From positions 1-64,000 of the forward strand of contig NZ_RQVV01000030.1 in assembly GCF_009295515.1 (NCBI RefSeq): a stretch of 64,000 bases of DNA, in the 5' to 3' direction. The translations under genes were made by a program, and so were the position numbers. Within the stretch, counting starts at the first letter, position 1. The number at the start of each line of letters is the position of its first letter. This stretch comes from Erwinia endophytica. GTDB taxonomy: Bacteria; Pseudomonadota; Gammaproteobacteria; Enterobacterales; Enterobacteriaceae. Below are positions 9,889-18,513 of this stretch, in pieces. Below the pieces are notes generated by a model, which saw only the letters and a list, made by a program, of their open reading frames with translations, was not told the DNA's origin and searched no databases.

Positions 9889-9944
9889 TCTGTCGCACAC
9901 GGCGGTTATCGGCATAATGCTTTGACTGGGTTAGTGATCTGAAG

Positions 9945-9976
9945 CGGGTACAGTGACTGCTGTACTCGTTTTTTTA
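9945..9976 (+). terminator. Rho-independent terminator
   Basis: A nine-pair stem (CGGGTACAG with CTGTACTCG, one G-T pair) with a six-base loop is followed by seven T residues. It ends the yedI/small-protein transcript. Confidence 0.85.
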
Positions 9977-10053
9977 TTTTTCAATTCTTATTTTCTCCAT
10001 TTTATTTAACAAAACTTTTACCCACGATCAACGGAAGAAATCGCTTCTGCCTG

Positions 10054-10076
10054 CTATACCCTAAATAATTCAAAAC
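10054..10076. repeat. Fragment of a palindromic intergenic repeat
   Basis: ATACCCTAAATAATTC is the outer end of a palindromic repeat that I recognise from intergenic regions of Yersinia, Serratia and Pectobacterium. A fuller copy lies at 48738-48850. Only one terminus is kept here, upstream of yodC. Confidence 0.5.
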
Positions 10077-10124
10077 GGGAAATTTTCCATCAAGAGATCT
10101 GATAATCAACGAAAGGAGACAAGT

Positions 10125-10331
10125 ATGATTCTGGTCAGTGATAGGGTGCAGCGTAAAGAAGGAGGCCCGGTAATGGTGGTCACTGGCTATGCCAGCGGTA
10201 TGGTTGAGTGTCGTTGGTACGATGGTTATCAGGTCAGACGCGAAGCCTTTCGGGAAGACGAGTTGTGTCCGCTGTGCGTCAGACAAAACTCGCTCGCCAG
10301 TTGGCAGGCGGGAGAACGGGTGCTTTCATAA
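10125..10331 (+). CDS. yodC: YodC family protein (DUF2158)
   Basis: A 68-residue protein with the core of E. coli YodC: a KEGGPVMVVTGY segment followed by MVECRWYDGY. These make the small beta-barrel typical of DUF2158. It carries an extra C-terminal CPLC pair not present in E. coli. An AAGGAG site precedes the ATG. In E. coli yodC also sits between yedI and the yedP region. The function is unknown. Confidence 0.85.
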   Translation: MILVSDRVQRKEGGPVMVVTGYASGMVECRWYDGYQVRREAFREDELCPLCVRQNSLASWQAGERVLS

Positions 10332-10336
10332 GACGA

Positions 10337-10361
10337 TATAACCTGCCGCCGGCAGGTTATA
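10337..10361. terminator. Bidirectional terminator between yodC and gpgS
   Basis: TATAACCTGCC at 10337-10347 pairs perfectly with GGCAGGTTATA at 10351-10361 across a three-base loop. The AT-rich ends of the arms give a short T-rich tail in both directions between the convergent genes. Confidence 0.65.
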
Positions 10362-10387
10362 GGCCGTTAACCGCGTCAATGACAGCG

Positions 10388-11608
10388 CTAAACCTCACCC
10401 ACATTATCTTCTTCAACGGCGTTGTAAATGCGTTGCAGGATGTCCGGGAAGGCCGACTGTACACGGCTCCAACTGGGTATGAAGGGTTTTTCATTCGGGC
10501 GTTCAATAAACGACTGTCCGGCGTCCAGAATGGACTGGGTGAACATTTCAACAGCGGCTTCCTCGGCGTGCTGATCAAACTTCAGGCCGTTCATGTTTGC
10601 TTCATGGTTATAAATTTCCATCATATCCAGCGCGTTACGGTAATACGTGGCCTTCAGTACACGGAATGAGTCGCTGGTAATATTAACCCCCATTGTGGCC
10701 ATTTTGCGCAGCAATGACTGGACAATATCATTGCTCATCCGTCGCAAACCGCCAGTACCATCCTCTTCCGATAGCGGCTGATGTTTATGGTCGTAGTTCC
10801 CTGTTATCTCGACCTGACAGCTTTGACGTGTGGTGTAGTTACGGTAAATTTCCGAAAGCACGCCAATTTCCAGTCCCCAGTCACCGGGGATCTTAATGCC
10901 ATTCAGCACATGGGTACGCATGGCAAATTCCCCGGATAACGGATAGCGGAAGCTGGTGAGATAGTCGAGGTAGTCGGAATGACCATAAACTTTTTGCAGC
11001 GATCGCAGTAGTGGGCTGACCAGCAGACGTCCGACTCGTCCGTTAAGTTTGTTGTCGGCCACGCGGGCGTAGAACCCTTTACAGAATTCGTACTGGAATG
11101 AGGGGTTTGCCAATGGATAAATCAGGCGAGCCAACATTCCACGTTCATAGGTGATGATATCGCAGTCATGCAGTGCGACACAGGATGAGCGGTCAGACGC
11201 CAGCGTATAACCAGTGCAGAACCAGACATTTCGCCCTTTGCCAGGCTGAGAAGGCGACAGTCCTTCTTTCTCCAGTTCGGCATCAATCGCCTTCAGGCGA
11301 GGGCCGTCGTTCCATAAAATGCGGTGACGCTGCGGCAGGTGGGAAAAAAACGCACGGGCATGCAAAAACTGAGCGCGATCAGCACGATCCAGACCGATAA
11401 TGATTTCCTCCAGGTAGGGCACTTTTGCCAGTTCGTCAACAATATGTCCCAGCGCCGGACCTTCCAGTTCTGAAAACAGTGACGGCAGAATCAGTGCCAT
11501 TTTGCGTTTACTGGAGAAGCACACTAAATCTTTCTCCAGTTCGTCTACCGTGCGATTGGTGAGATTATGGAAATTGGTTATTACCCCATTCTGGAAAAAA
11601 TCACTCAT
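10388..11608 (-). CDS. gpgS: Glucosyl-3-phosphoglycerate synthase-like glycosyltransferase
   Basis: Predicted GT-A glycosyltransferase of the GpgS type (GT81), joining a sugar from a nucleotide donor to 3-phosphoglycerate, the first step towards the osmolyte glucosylglycerate. Translation is placed at 11608, where AGGGGGAAAC precedes the ATG, giving 406 residues. The motif LPSLFSELEG (41-50), a lysine in PGKGRN (about 124) and a DxD metal site in LHDCDI (D148, D150) are visible. It follows yedP by 43 bases on the same strand, so one operon supplies both the synthase and the phosphatase. The donor (glucose or mannose) cannot be fixed from sequence alone; glucosylglycerate is a known osmolyte of related soft-rot bacteria. 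Confidence 0.8.
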   Translation of the reverse strand: MSDFFQNGVITNFHNLTNRTVDELEKDLVCFSSKRKMALILPSLFSELEGPALGHIVDELAKVPYLEEIIIGLDRADRAQFLHARAFFSHLPQRHRILWNDGPRLKAIDAELEKEGLSPSQPGKGRNVWFCTGYTLASDRSSCVALHDCDIITYERGMLARLIYPLANPSFQYEFCKGFYARVADNKLNGRVGRLLVSPLLRSLQKVYGHSDYLDYLTSFRYPLSGEFAMRTHVLNGIKIPGDWGLEIGVLSEIYRNYTTRQSCQVEITGNYDHKHQPLSEEDGTGGLRRMSNDIVQSLLRKMATMGVNITSDSFRVLKATYYRNALDMMEIYNHEANMNGLKFDQHAEEAAVEMFTQSILDAGQSFIERPNEKPFIPSWSRVQSAFPDILQRIYNAVEEDNVGEV

Positions 11609-11651
11609 TGTTTCCCCCTTAAAAACGCGGCGCCTTGCGGGCTCGTTAAGA

Positions 11652-12455
11652 TTAACAGTGGACAAAATGTGCCAGACCTTCACTCCAGCCTTGTGGGCCA
11701 TAGCCGGTGCTGTAATAAATATTTTCGTTATCGTCGCGTGATAGTTGTATGCGGTTTTTACTGTAACCTTTGATCACTACGGCGTAGTTCACCTGATCGA
11801 GCATTGGTGCATCGTTAGGCCCATCACCAAGACCGAGGGTTATCCAGCGTTTACCTTGCGGATGCGTATAGTGAGCAAGTAGCCGGGCCAGCGCTGTTCC
11901 TTTACCGTCCCTCTGATTCATCACGTGCCAGAATCGTCCGCCCTGTCGCAATGCCAGTTTTTCTAGCGACAACGCCTGTTGAAAAGCGACGAAGTTCTCT
12001 GGGGAATCACGCCAGATAATGCTTTCTGAGCCTTTGCGCATCTTTGCCAAAACGGCCTCACGCGGTGTCAGACCTGTCCAGTCCGCCACTTCTTTCTCCG
12101 TGACATCGGCGAAGCCGGTGAATTCGAAACCATAGCGCTGACGAACATGCTGCAGAATCTGGCAGAGTGCTGAATAGTCTTTAGCGGGGAGCAACGCGTC
12201 ACGTGTCTCGTTGACGTTTTTTCCCATGATGATAGCGCCATTTTCAGCAATAAAAGGTGCATTGGTGATCCCCAGCGACTGCTGTATGGGCTGGATTTCC
12301 GCCGCCGTTTTACTGGAGCAAATAATCAGTGGAATGCCTGCCGCATTCAGGCGATCAAGCCAGGGCTGGGCGGGTTGCCAGCTGTAGGTATGATGATCCA
12401 GCAGCGAACCATCAAGGTCGGTCACAATCATCAGCGGATCCTGGAGTGTCGGCAT
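11652..12455 (-). CDS. yedP: YedP, glycosyl-3-phosphoglycerate phosphatase
   Basis: HAD-superfamily phosphatase of the mannosyl-3-phosphoglycerate phosphatase group. The nucleophile motif DLDGSLLD is at residues 13-20 from the chosen start, and the C-terminal GLGDGPNDAPML carries the metal-binding aspartates. The ATG at 12455 is preferred over 12461 because AGAGG lies eight bases upstream. E. coli has yedP without a synthase partner. Here it is the first gene of a pair with gpgS, which supports release of the free osmolyte (glucosyl- or mannosylglycerate) as its task. Confidence 0.85.
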   Translation of the reverse strand: MPTLQDPLMIVTDLDGSLLDHHTYSWQPAQPWLDRLNAAGIPLIICSSKTAAEIQPIQQSLGITNAPFIAENGAIIMGKNVNETRDALLPAKDYSALCQILQHVRQRYGFEFTGFADVTEKEVADWTGLTPREAVLAKMRKGSESIIWRDSPENFVAFQQALSLEKLALRQGGRFWHVMNQRDGKGTALARLLAHYTHPQGKRWITLGLGDGPNDAPMLDQVNYAVVIKGYSKNRIQLSRDDNENIYYSTGYGPQGWSEGLAHFVHC

Positions 12456-12461
12456 GGTCAT

Positions 12462-12891
12462 GACCTCTGTTGAGCGTTAAACAAAAAAGTGGAAACTTTT
12501 AAGCATAGTGTTTCAGGCTACTTTCGGAATCATTGTCAATAGGGGAATTATGGTGGTGTGGGAGGAAATCACGTTGAGAACTATCTCAAAAATACCAGAA
12601 CTGATTTTTCATTACTGAACTGAGCGATTTCACTGGCAACTTGACATACGGCGACGACAAGTTGGTGCACAGAAGGCTGGGAGCAGATCTCAACAGACAA
12701 AAAAGCCCGCGTGAGCGGGCAAAAACCTTGTTACTTTTTAGCTTGGTAGCCCTCTTGGGGGTGAGGGCATTGGCAATAGTGTAGACGGGAGGCTCGTAAT
12801 AAATCTCGCCATGAAAGGTTAAAAAAGTGAAAAGGTGAGTATCATTGTTTCAGATACACTTAGCAGAACACTACTTCATGGGAGAGCGAGT
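12462..12891. other. Intergenic region between yedP and dsrB
   Basis: 430 bases between divergent genes. It holds the promoters of yedP and dsrB and a minus-strand terminator hairpin at 12699-12720 that belongs to no recognised gene. No open reading frame is convincing. Confidence 0.5.
12699..12720 (-). terminator. Minus-strand terminator hairpin of unknown transcript
   Basis: GCCCGC (12705-12710) pairs with GCGGGC (12715-12720) across GTGA. On the minus strand the stem is followed by six T residues. The nearest minus-strand gene upstream is rcsA, which ends at 13147 more than 400 bases away. A short RNA from the 12721-12850 interval may therefore end here. Confidence 0.65.
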
Positions 12892-13086
12892 ATGAAAGTG
12901 AATGATCGGGTGACGGTGAAAACTGATGGTGGCCCACGCAGACCGGGGACGATACTGGCGGTTGAGGTGTTTAGCGAGGGTACCATGTTCCTGGTCGCAC
13001 TGGAGGATTATCCGTTGGGCATCTGGTTTTTTAACGAAACGAACCATGAAGACGGTATTTTCGTCGAACCTTATCCAGAAAAATAA
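12892..13086 (+). CDS. dsrB: DsrB, small conserved protein
   Basis: A 64-residue protein nearly identical over its first half to E. coli DsrB ([19 protein letters not shown]). The start at 12892 has GGAG seven bases upstream; an upstream in-frame ATG lacks a site and extends beyond the homologous region. The fold is probably a small beta barrel. In E. coli dsrB also neighbours rcsA. Its role is unknown, although it is reported as RpoS-linked in E. coli. It is convergent with rcsA, with a terminator between them. Confidence 0.92.
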   Translation: MKVNDRVTVKTDGGPRRPGTILAVEVFSEGTMFLVALEDYPLGIWFFNETNHEDGIFVEPYPEK

Positions 13087-13110
13087 TTGATCAGGCGACC
13101 TCACCGTTGA

Positions 13111-13138
13111 ACCACCTCCCCCTGGGAGGTGGTCTTTT
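13111..13138 (+). terminator. Terminator after dsrB
   Basis: A perfect ten-pair stem (ACCACCTCCC with GGGAGGTGGT) and three-base loop, followed by CTTTT on the plus strand. It separates dsrB from the convergent rcsA. Confidence 0.85.
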
Positions 13139-13146
13139 ACTGGTGA

Positions 13147-13782
13147 TTAGCGCACGTTAACGTAGATGCCACTGGTCACATTATCGGTTAAACGTACAAC
13201 ATGATAAATAACTTGTTTGTTATGTGTTTTTATTTTACGTTTAATATTTCCCTTATGGGAAGAAACGGTCTTGGCCTTAATTTGCATTTTGTCCGAGATC
13301 TGAATGGTATCATGACCAGACATCCACATTTTTAACATATTGGATTCGGTCTGGCTTAATGTCAGAGGATGAATGTCGAACCCGGCTGGGTAGCGTGGTG
13401 ATACATTGAGTCTTTTTTGAAAATACGAGATGAGTAACGTATCCAGAGTGGCTGGTTTTATCGATTTTGATGTAATAATCAGGTTCTTACGAACATAGAG
13501 GTATTCCTCAAAATGGATATTGGATATCGCCATAAAGATAAAGAACAAGGTATCGGGATGATGCATGATAACCGTTCTGATGCGCTGACTGGCATCGGGT
13601 TCATGAATGAAGCAATCTTCGTTAATAAAAACCACGCCAGGTTGAAGTTGCTGACATTTGTCCTGTAGATGATCAATATCACTGACGGAAGTTATGTTTT
13701 TCTTTTTCACTCCCTTCGCAATCATATAATCTGTCAATCCTAGTCGTGTATAGCTGCATGAATCCATTATAATTGTTGGCAT
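13147..13782 (-). CDS. rcsA: RcsA, co-regulator of capsule synthesis
   Basis: LuxR/FixJ-type DNA-binding protein of 211 residues that pairs with RcsB to activate exopolysaccharide genes at RcsAB boxes. The N-terminal SYTRLGL segment, the central [14 protein letters not shown] and the C-terminal helix-turn-helix region (about 135-200, including [20 protein letters not shown]) are almost the same as in E. coli. RcsA is normally limiting and degraded by Lon. A long AT-rich upstream region with two RcsAB-like sites suggests autoregulation and H-NS silencing, both known for E. coli rcsA. A likely target in this window is the wbaP-type gene at 58308. Confidence 0.96.
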   Translation of the reverse strand: MPTIIMDSCSYTRLGLTDYMIAKGVKKKNITSVSDIDHLQDKCQQLQPGVVFINEDCFIHEPDASQRIRTVIMHHPDTLFFIFMAISNIHFEEYLYVRKNLIITSKSIKPATLDTLLISYFQKRLNVSPRYPAGFDIHPLTLSQTESNMLKMWMSGHDTIQISDKMQIKAKTVSSHKGNIKRKIKTHNKQVIYHVVRLTDNVTSGIYVNVR

Positions 13783-14076
13783 TATTGCGACCCCCTCACC
13801 AAATTGTTATCCGTTTAAATCAACGATGAATTACGTGATCGTATAGTCTCAGAGAGTAAGTACTCATATTTCAGTCTTATAGGTAGGTACTTCGGCATTG
13901 AATCAACCTGAACATCATGGTCAGGCGAACGCATCCATACCAATGTAACTGACATCATATCTTTACTGCGCCATAAAAGGCCTTTCATCCGACTATCCAG
14001 CAAGTTTGCCCTACAACAGCTTAAAGCTTTATTTTGCGACCAATGTCACTATCGCGTAGAACACAGAAAATCCTGA

Positions 14077-14090
14077 TAGGATGATTCCTA
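14077..14090 (-). promoter_or_regulatory. RcsAB-like box upstream of rcsA
   Basis: On the minus strand TAGGAATCATCCTA matches 11 of 14 bases of the RcsAB consensus TAAGAATATTCCTA and is nearly palindromic. It lies 295 bases before the rcsA start. RcsAB autoactivation of rcsA is known in E. coli, so this is a plausible site. Confidence 0.55.
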
Positions 14091-14326
14091 AAAACATTCA
14101 TCTTGCGAATGAATTCAGCTGTGATAAACGTTGGCAATGCCGCAAAACATCTTTTCCCACAAGGGAAAATGGCAATTTTGAAAAATACGCTTTAAAACAA
14201 TATATTATATATTTTCGGATCGTTAATATTAGCGTGATTCTTCATCCATTTTGAGAGATAAAATACGCTAATCAAGATTTAATAAGAATAATTTTCATTG
14301 GCAAGGATGATTTATCGGATTTTCCT

Positions 14327-14340
14327 TAAGATGATTCTTA
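14327..14340. promoter_or_regulatory. Second RcsAB-like box
   Basis: TAAGATGATTCTTA matches 11 of 14 consensus bases on either strand and shares the core GATGATTC with the box at 14077. It lies 237 bases further upstream of rcsA. It may be a second binding site or serve another transcript. Confidence 0.4.
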
Positions 14341-14772
14341 GAAAGGCGGTTTAAAAAATAAACAGAAATATCGACATCACTTAACATTTTTCGATTTATC
14401 ATCAACTGACATATCAGTTTGTCTGCTGTGACGTTTACGAAGGACATTGAGCCGTAAATCAGATAATTTGCCAGACAGAAGCTCACAAAGCAGCATCGTC
14501 AGATGTAAAACAGCATATCCAATGATAAGTAACGGACAAACCCGTGGTAAAAATGAGTAACAGAGATGAAACAGGGTTTAACAAAGACAGGGCCAGATGA
14601 AGGATGAGTAGCGACATTCCTGTCACTACAAAGGCATAGAATAGAGATGATGGCTGTTGCCATATCCTGAGGGCTGGTGTGGCGGTTATCGTACAGAATG
14701 CAGGATTAAATGATCGCGAGGTCAGGCGTGGGCCAGGGTGTCGAGTATTTTGCCATCATCAGTAGTCGATTC

Positions 14773-15099
14773 TTAAAGTTGATTTTTAATACAAAACGCT
14801 TCCCAGCTCATCCCCAGTGCGCTGGCGTGTTCACGCAGGTAGGCCTCGATAGCCTGCGCCGCCACCTCTTTATCGGGTTCCGCCAGTTGAATGGCGAACA
14901 ACATGCTATCCAGTTTTTTCTCGCGGGTGAAAGCCGCATAGGCGCGATGGGTCTGCATTGCCTGCAGTTGTGGCAATGTGATGCCCAATTGTGCGGCGTC
15001 TTCCGCACTGAGATTGGCGATACCTTCTTTGATATCAGGGTAGGCTTCAAGAAACAACGTAGTCGCAGTGGTATAGTATTCTTCGATGGTTTTCATCAT
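14773..15099 (-). CDS. Small protein of unknown function (DUF6388-like)
   Basis: A 108-residue, probably all-helical cytoplasmic protein starting MMKTIEEYY, with a highly regular pattern: an acidic helical first half, the LSAEDAAQLGIT segment, and the C-terminal ALGMSWEAFCIKN. I recall a similar small family annotated as DUF6388, but this is from memory only. The ribosome binding site is weak, so either of two adjacent ATGs (15099, 15096) may be used. It stands alone, divergent from yedD. Confidence 0.6.
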   Translation of the reverse strand: MMKTIEEYYTTATTLFLEAYPDIKEGIANLSAEDAAQLGITLPQLQAMQTHRAYAAFTREKKLDSMLFAIQLAEPDKEVAAQAIEAYLREHASALGMSWEAFCIKNQL

Positions 15100-15262
15100 G
15101 TGTCCGGCAACGGATAACAAATAATGTGCGCCAGTTTACACCCAGGCTGCTACACGTGAAATACCGGAGTGGGCTTAATCCGTACTGATCTGATGCGTGC
15201 TGCTTGCGGTGGCAGGTAAGAAATTATAACGTAGCGCCTGGTCGACGAGTCAGGAACTGAAA

Positions 15263-15751
15263 ATGCAAAAGTGGATTTTAGTAGCCGCAGTATTGGGGCT
15301 GGCAGGTTGTGCCAGGATACCCAATTACCAAAGTGCGGTGAAAACCCCGCCGCCGGTAAGTCTGGTCGGCAACTGGCAGACTATGGGGCCGCAAAAAGGT
15401 CTGGTGAGTAAAGAGGCGATAGCCAGCCTGATTATTACTGCCGAAGGGGATACGCTGGATTGCCGCCAGTGGCAGCGAGTGATTGCCAAGCCAGGTAAAG
15501 TGACGCTGCTTCGCGGCGATTGGGTTAACGTGAATAATCAACTGCGGGTGATGCCGCTGAAGTTGGTCGGCAGTGAACTGCATTACGATAAACTGGTGTT
15601 GCAGAAAGTCTATCAGCCTACTGCGGAATGTCAGGATGCGCTGAAACATGAAGATAATCTGCCTGCGCCGCCATCACCGAAGATAACCTCTGATGTTACT
15701 GGTAAAAAACATCATAAATCGATGTTGAGAAACGACATCGATGAGCCATAA
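15263..15751 (+). CDS. yedD: YedD-like lipoprotein
   Basis: A 162-residue lipoprotein. The signal peptide ends in the lipobox LAGC with the lipidated cysteine at position 16. The central part is clearly YedD-like: ALVS-type segment, SLIITAEGDTLDCRQWQRVIA and PTAEC. The C-terminus is about 25 residues longer than in E. coli and is basic (KKHHKS). In E. coli yedD lies at the edge of the flagellar cluster. A terminator follows immediately. It probably faces the periplasm; the function is unknown. Confidence 0.88.
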   Translation: MQKWILVAAVLGLAGCARIPNYQSAVKTPPPVSLVGNWQTMGPQKGLVSKEAIASLIITAEGDTLDCRQWQRVIAKPGKVTLLRGDWVNVNNQLRVMPLKLVGSELHYDKLVLQKVYQPTAECQDALKHEDNLPAPPSPKITSDVTGKKHHKSMLRNDIDEP

Positions 15752-15765
15752 TGTGGTTGAAATGT

Positions 15766-15795
15766 CGTGCAGTACCTGTCCTGCACGGCTTTTTT
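15766..15795 (+). terminator. Terminator after yedD
   Basis: CGTGCAG (15766-15772) pairs with CTGCACG (15781-15787), followed by GCTTTTTT. Confidence 0.8.
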
Positions 15796-15948
15796 GTTAG
15801 CAGTCATATTCTACTTGCATTGCGCAAACATGACCATTTTTTGTCCTGGCAGCGCGATCAGGTTGGCGATACCCGTCGTTTTTTCGTTACCTTTTAGCAT
15901 TATTCTGTAAAACTGTCAGGATAACTTATCGTGCCGTTTCAGGAGGCT

Positions 15949-16938
15949 ATGTTGTCTTTACACCTTTTACATTCTTTTCCCCGCCTGGAATTGGTGGGGG
16001 CACCGACGCCTCTGGAACATCTGCCGCGTTTGTCCGACTATCTGGGGCGGGATATTTTCATCAAACGTGACGATGTCACGCCGGTGGCGTTGGGCGGTAA
16101 TAAGCTGAGAAAACTCGAGTTTCTGGCAGCTGATGCCTTGCGCCAGGGGGCGGATGTGCTGCTTACGGCCGGTGCTATCCAGTCTAACCATGTCCGACAG
16201 ACTGCTGCTGTGGCGGCTAAACTCGGCCTGAAGTGCGTGGCCTTGCTGGAAAATCCTACAGGCACCTCTGCCGAAAATTACCTTTCAAATGGTAATCGCC
16301 TGTTGCTTGAACTGATGGATGTTGACGTGGTGATGGTTGAGGCGCTGCATCATCCCAGTGAACAGTTGGCAGAACAGGCTATTCGTCTGGAAGCGCAGGG
16401 CTTTCGTCCTTATGTGGTGCCGGTGGGGGGATCTAATGCGCTGGGGGCGCTCGGTTACGTTGCATGTGCACAGGAAATTGCTGATCAGAGCGAAGGCGTG
16501 GTGGATTTTGCCGCGGTGGTGGTGGCCTCCGGCAGCGCGGGAACGCATGCCGGGCTGGCGGTTGGGCTGGAGCAACGCTTGCCGGATAGCGAACTGGTGG
16601 GTGTCACCGTTTCACGTACCGTGGACGCTCAGTTACCGAAAGTCACCGCTATTCAGCAACAACTGGCGACTTCTCTGGAACTGCACGCAAAGGCGCCGAT
16701 TACGCTGTGGGATGATTATTTTGCTCCCTGTTATGGTGAACCAAACGATGAGGGCATCGCGGCGATTAAGTTGCTGGCGCGGCTTGAAGGGATTTTCCTC
16801 GACCCGGTCTATACTGGCAAAGCGATGGCGGGGTTGCTGGATGGCGTCAGCCAGCATCGTTTCCGTCGTGAAGGTCCGATCCTTTTTGTGCACACAGGCG
16901 GAGCGCCGGCGTTATTTGCTTATCACCCTTTAGTCTAA
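15949..16938 (+). CDS. dcyD: DcyD, D-cysteine desulfhydrase
   Basis: PLP enzyme of the tryptophan-synthase-beta fold that splits D-cysteine into pyruvate, sulfide and ammonia. The PLP lysine is K52 in GGNK, followed by the substrate-loop motif [11 protein letters not shown]. The start is ambiguous. A GTG at 15931 has AGGA upstream, while AGGAGG directly precedes the ATG at 15949 and a TTG at 15952; the latter two give the same length as E. coli DcyD, so 15949 was chosen. It is the first gene of the dcyD-tcyJ-tcyL-tcyN group, which couples uptake and use of cystine/D-cysteine. Confidence 0.92.
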   Translation: MLSLHLLHSFPRLELVGAPTPLEHLPRLSDYLGRDIFIKRDDVTPVALGGNKLRKLEFLAADALRQGADVLLTAGAIQSNHVRQTAAVAAKLGLKCVALLENPTGTSAENYLSNGNRLLLELMDVDVVMVEALHHPSEQLAEQAIRLEAQGFRPYVVPVGGSNALGALGYVACAQEIADQSEGVVDFAAVVVASGSAGTHAGLAVGLEQRLPDSELVGVTVSRTVDAQLPKVTAIQQQLATSLELHAKAPITLWDDYFAPCYGEPNDEGIAAIKLLARLEGIFLDPVYTGKAMAGLLDGVSQHRFRREGPILFVHTGGAPALFAYHPLV

Positions 16939-17041
16939 TATGGATCGAATTATTCTAATAAGGTGCATCAATTCACCCTCTAAAATAGCGCAGTAGGGCG
17001 GATTTGTTGCGCCTGGGATCTTATAACATAGTGGAGTCTTT

Positions 17042-17845
17042 ATGCATTTTTCTCTGGTTCGTCGCCAATTGATGATTGGGATGATATCTCTGGCGCTGGT
17101 CGCCGGTTTTTCCTCTGGCGCACTGGCCGCACAAGAAAACCTGCTGAATAAAGTGAAACAGCGTGGTTCGCTGCTGGTGGGGCTGGAAGGTACTTATCCT
17201 CCTTTTAGTTTTCAGGATGAAAATGGCAAGCTGGCTGGATTTGAAGTGGATTTTGCTAATGCGCTGGCACAGCATCTTGGCGTTAAAGCCAGTCTGAAAC
17301 CGACTAAATGGGACGGCATGCTGGCGTCGCTGGATTCTAAACGTATCGATGTGGTTATCAACCAGGTGACCATTTCCGATGAACGCAAGAAAAAATATGA
17401 TTTCTCAACTCCTTATACTGTCTCGGGGATCCAGGCGTTAACCAAAAAAGCGAACGCCGGCAGCATTAGCAAACCGCAGGACTTGAGCGGCAAGAAAGTG
17501 GGGGTGGGTCTGGGTTCAAACTATGAACAGTGGCTCCGGGCCAACGTGAAGGGCGTGGATGTTCGCACTTATGATGATGACCCGACTAAATATCAGGATC
17601 TGCGAGTGGGGCGTATCGACGCGATTCTGGTTGATCGCCTGGCCGCGTTGGATCTGGTGAAGAAAACCGGTGATACGCTGGCCGTCGCGGGGCCGGCATT
17701 CTCTCGTCAGGAGGCTGGCGTGGCGCTGCGTAAGGGCAACCCGGATCTGCTGGCGGCGATCAACCAGGCGATTGCCGACATGCAGAAGGATGGCACTATG
17801 GCCAAACTGTCCGATAAATGGTTTGGCGTGGACGTAACTCAATAA
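17042..17845 (+). CDS. tcyJ: TcyJ (FliY), periplasmic cystine-binding protein
   Basis: Solute-binding protein of the TcyJLN cystine ABC importer. An N-terminal signal peptide ends near residue 29 (GALAAQ). The mature part is a family-3 binding protein with VGLEGTYPPFSFQDENGK and the DVVINQVTISDER region lining the ligand site. It has 267 residues, as in E. coli (266). It lies 103 bases after dcyD. Its stop codon overlaps the start of tcyL by one base (TAATG). Confidence 0.94.
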   Translation: MHFSLVRRQLMIGMISLALVAGFSSGALAAQENLLNKVKQRGSLLVGLEGTYPPFSFQDENGKLAGFEVDFANALAQHLGVKASLKPTKWDGMLASLDSKRIDVVINQVTISDERKKKYDFSTPYTVSGIQALTKKANAGSISKPQDLSGKKVGVGLGSNYEQWLRANVKGVDVRTYDDDPTKYQDLRVGRIDAILVDRLAALDLVKKTGDTLAVAGPAFSRQEAGVALRKGNPDLLAAINQAIADMQKDGTMAKLSDKWFGVDVTQ

Positions 17846-18513
17846 TGCAGGAAAGTTTGCAACTGGTGCTGGACTCAGCACCTTTATTATTAAAAGGCGC
17901 GCTTTTTACGCTGCAACTCAGCATTGGCGGCATGTTTTTCGGTCTGTTGCTCGGGTTTATTCTGGCAATGATGCGTCTTTCTCATTTCTGGGCGGTTTCA
18001 TTTCTGGCACGCTGTTACGTGTCGATTTTCCGCGGTACGCCGCTGATCGCCCAGTTGTTTATGATCTACTATGGCTTGCCACAGTTTGGCATTGAGCTGG
18101 ATCCGATCCCCTCAGCAATGATAGGCCTGTCGTTGAACACGGCGGCTTATGCTTCTGAATCATTGCGTGGGGCGATTGCGGCTATCGAGCGCGGGCAGTG
18201 GGAAGCGGCGGCCAGTATTGGCATGACGCGCTGGCAGACCTTACGGCGGGTCATTTTGCCCCAGGCTGCCCGTACGGCGCTGCCGCCATTGGGTAACAGT
18301 TTCATCAGTCTGGTGAAAGACACCTCGCTGGCGGCTACCATCCAGGTGCCGGAATTGTTCCGTCAGGCGCAGTTGATAACGTCACGCACATTGGAAGTGT
18401 TCACCATGTACCTGGCCGCCTCGCTGATTTACTGGGTAATGGCTACGGTGCTGTCTTTCCTGCAAAACAGGCTGGAAGAGCGGGTTAATCGTCAGGATCG
18501 GGAGTCAAAATGA
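17845..18513 (+). CDS. tcyL: TcyL, cystine ABC transporter permease
   Basis: Inner membrane permease subunit, 222 residues, with about five helices and the conserved EAA loop (EAAASIGMTRWQTLRRVILP) that contacts the ATPase. The start at 17845 overlaps the tcyJ stop by one base, indicating translational coupling. A longer upstream frame is possible but has no homology. It ends with an ATGA overlap into tcyN. Confidence 0.93.
   Translation: MQESLQLVLDSAPLLLKGALFTLQLSIGGMFFGLLLGFILAMMRLSHFWAVSFLARCYVSIFRGTPLIAQLFMIYYGLPQFGIELDPIPSAMIGLSLNTAAYASESLRGAIAAIERGQWEAAASIGMTRWQTLRRVILPQAARTALPPLGNSFISLVKDTSLAATIQVPELFRQAQLITSRTLEVFTMYLAASLIYWVMATVLSFLQNRLEERVNRQDRESK

Larger units (their letters stand above)
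13783..14772. other. Long AT-rich region upstream of rcsA
   Basis: About 990 bases without a convincing gene. Two RcsAB-like boxes lie at 14077 and 14327. Short minus-strand frames at 13815-14003 and 14295-14486 lack ribosome binding sites and recognisable sequence. The base composition fits an H-NS-bound control region of rcsA. Confidence 0.5.

Noticed and set aside
14295..14486. 63-codon minus-strand frame upstream of rcsA
   Set aside because: Starts with a non-ATG codon without a ribosome binding site and lies in AT-rich DNA with regulatory sites.
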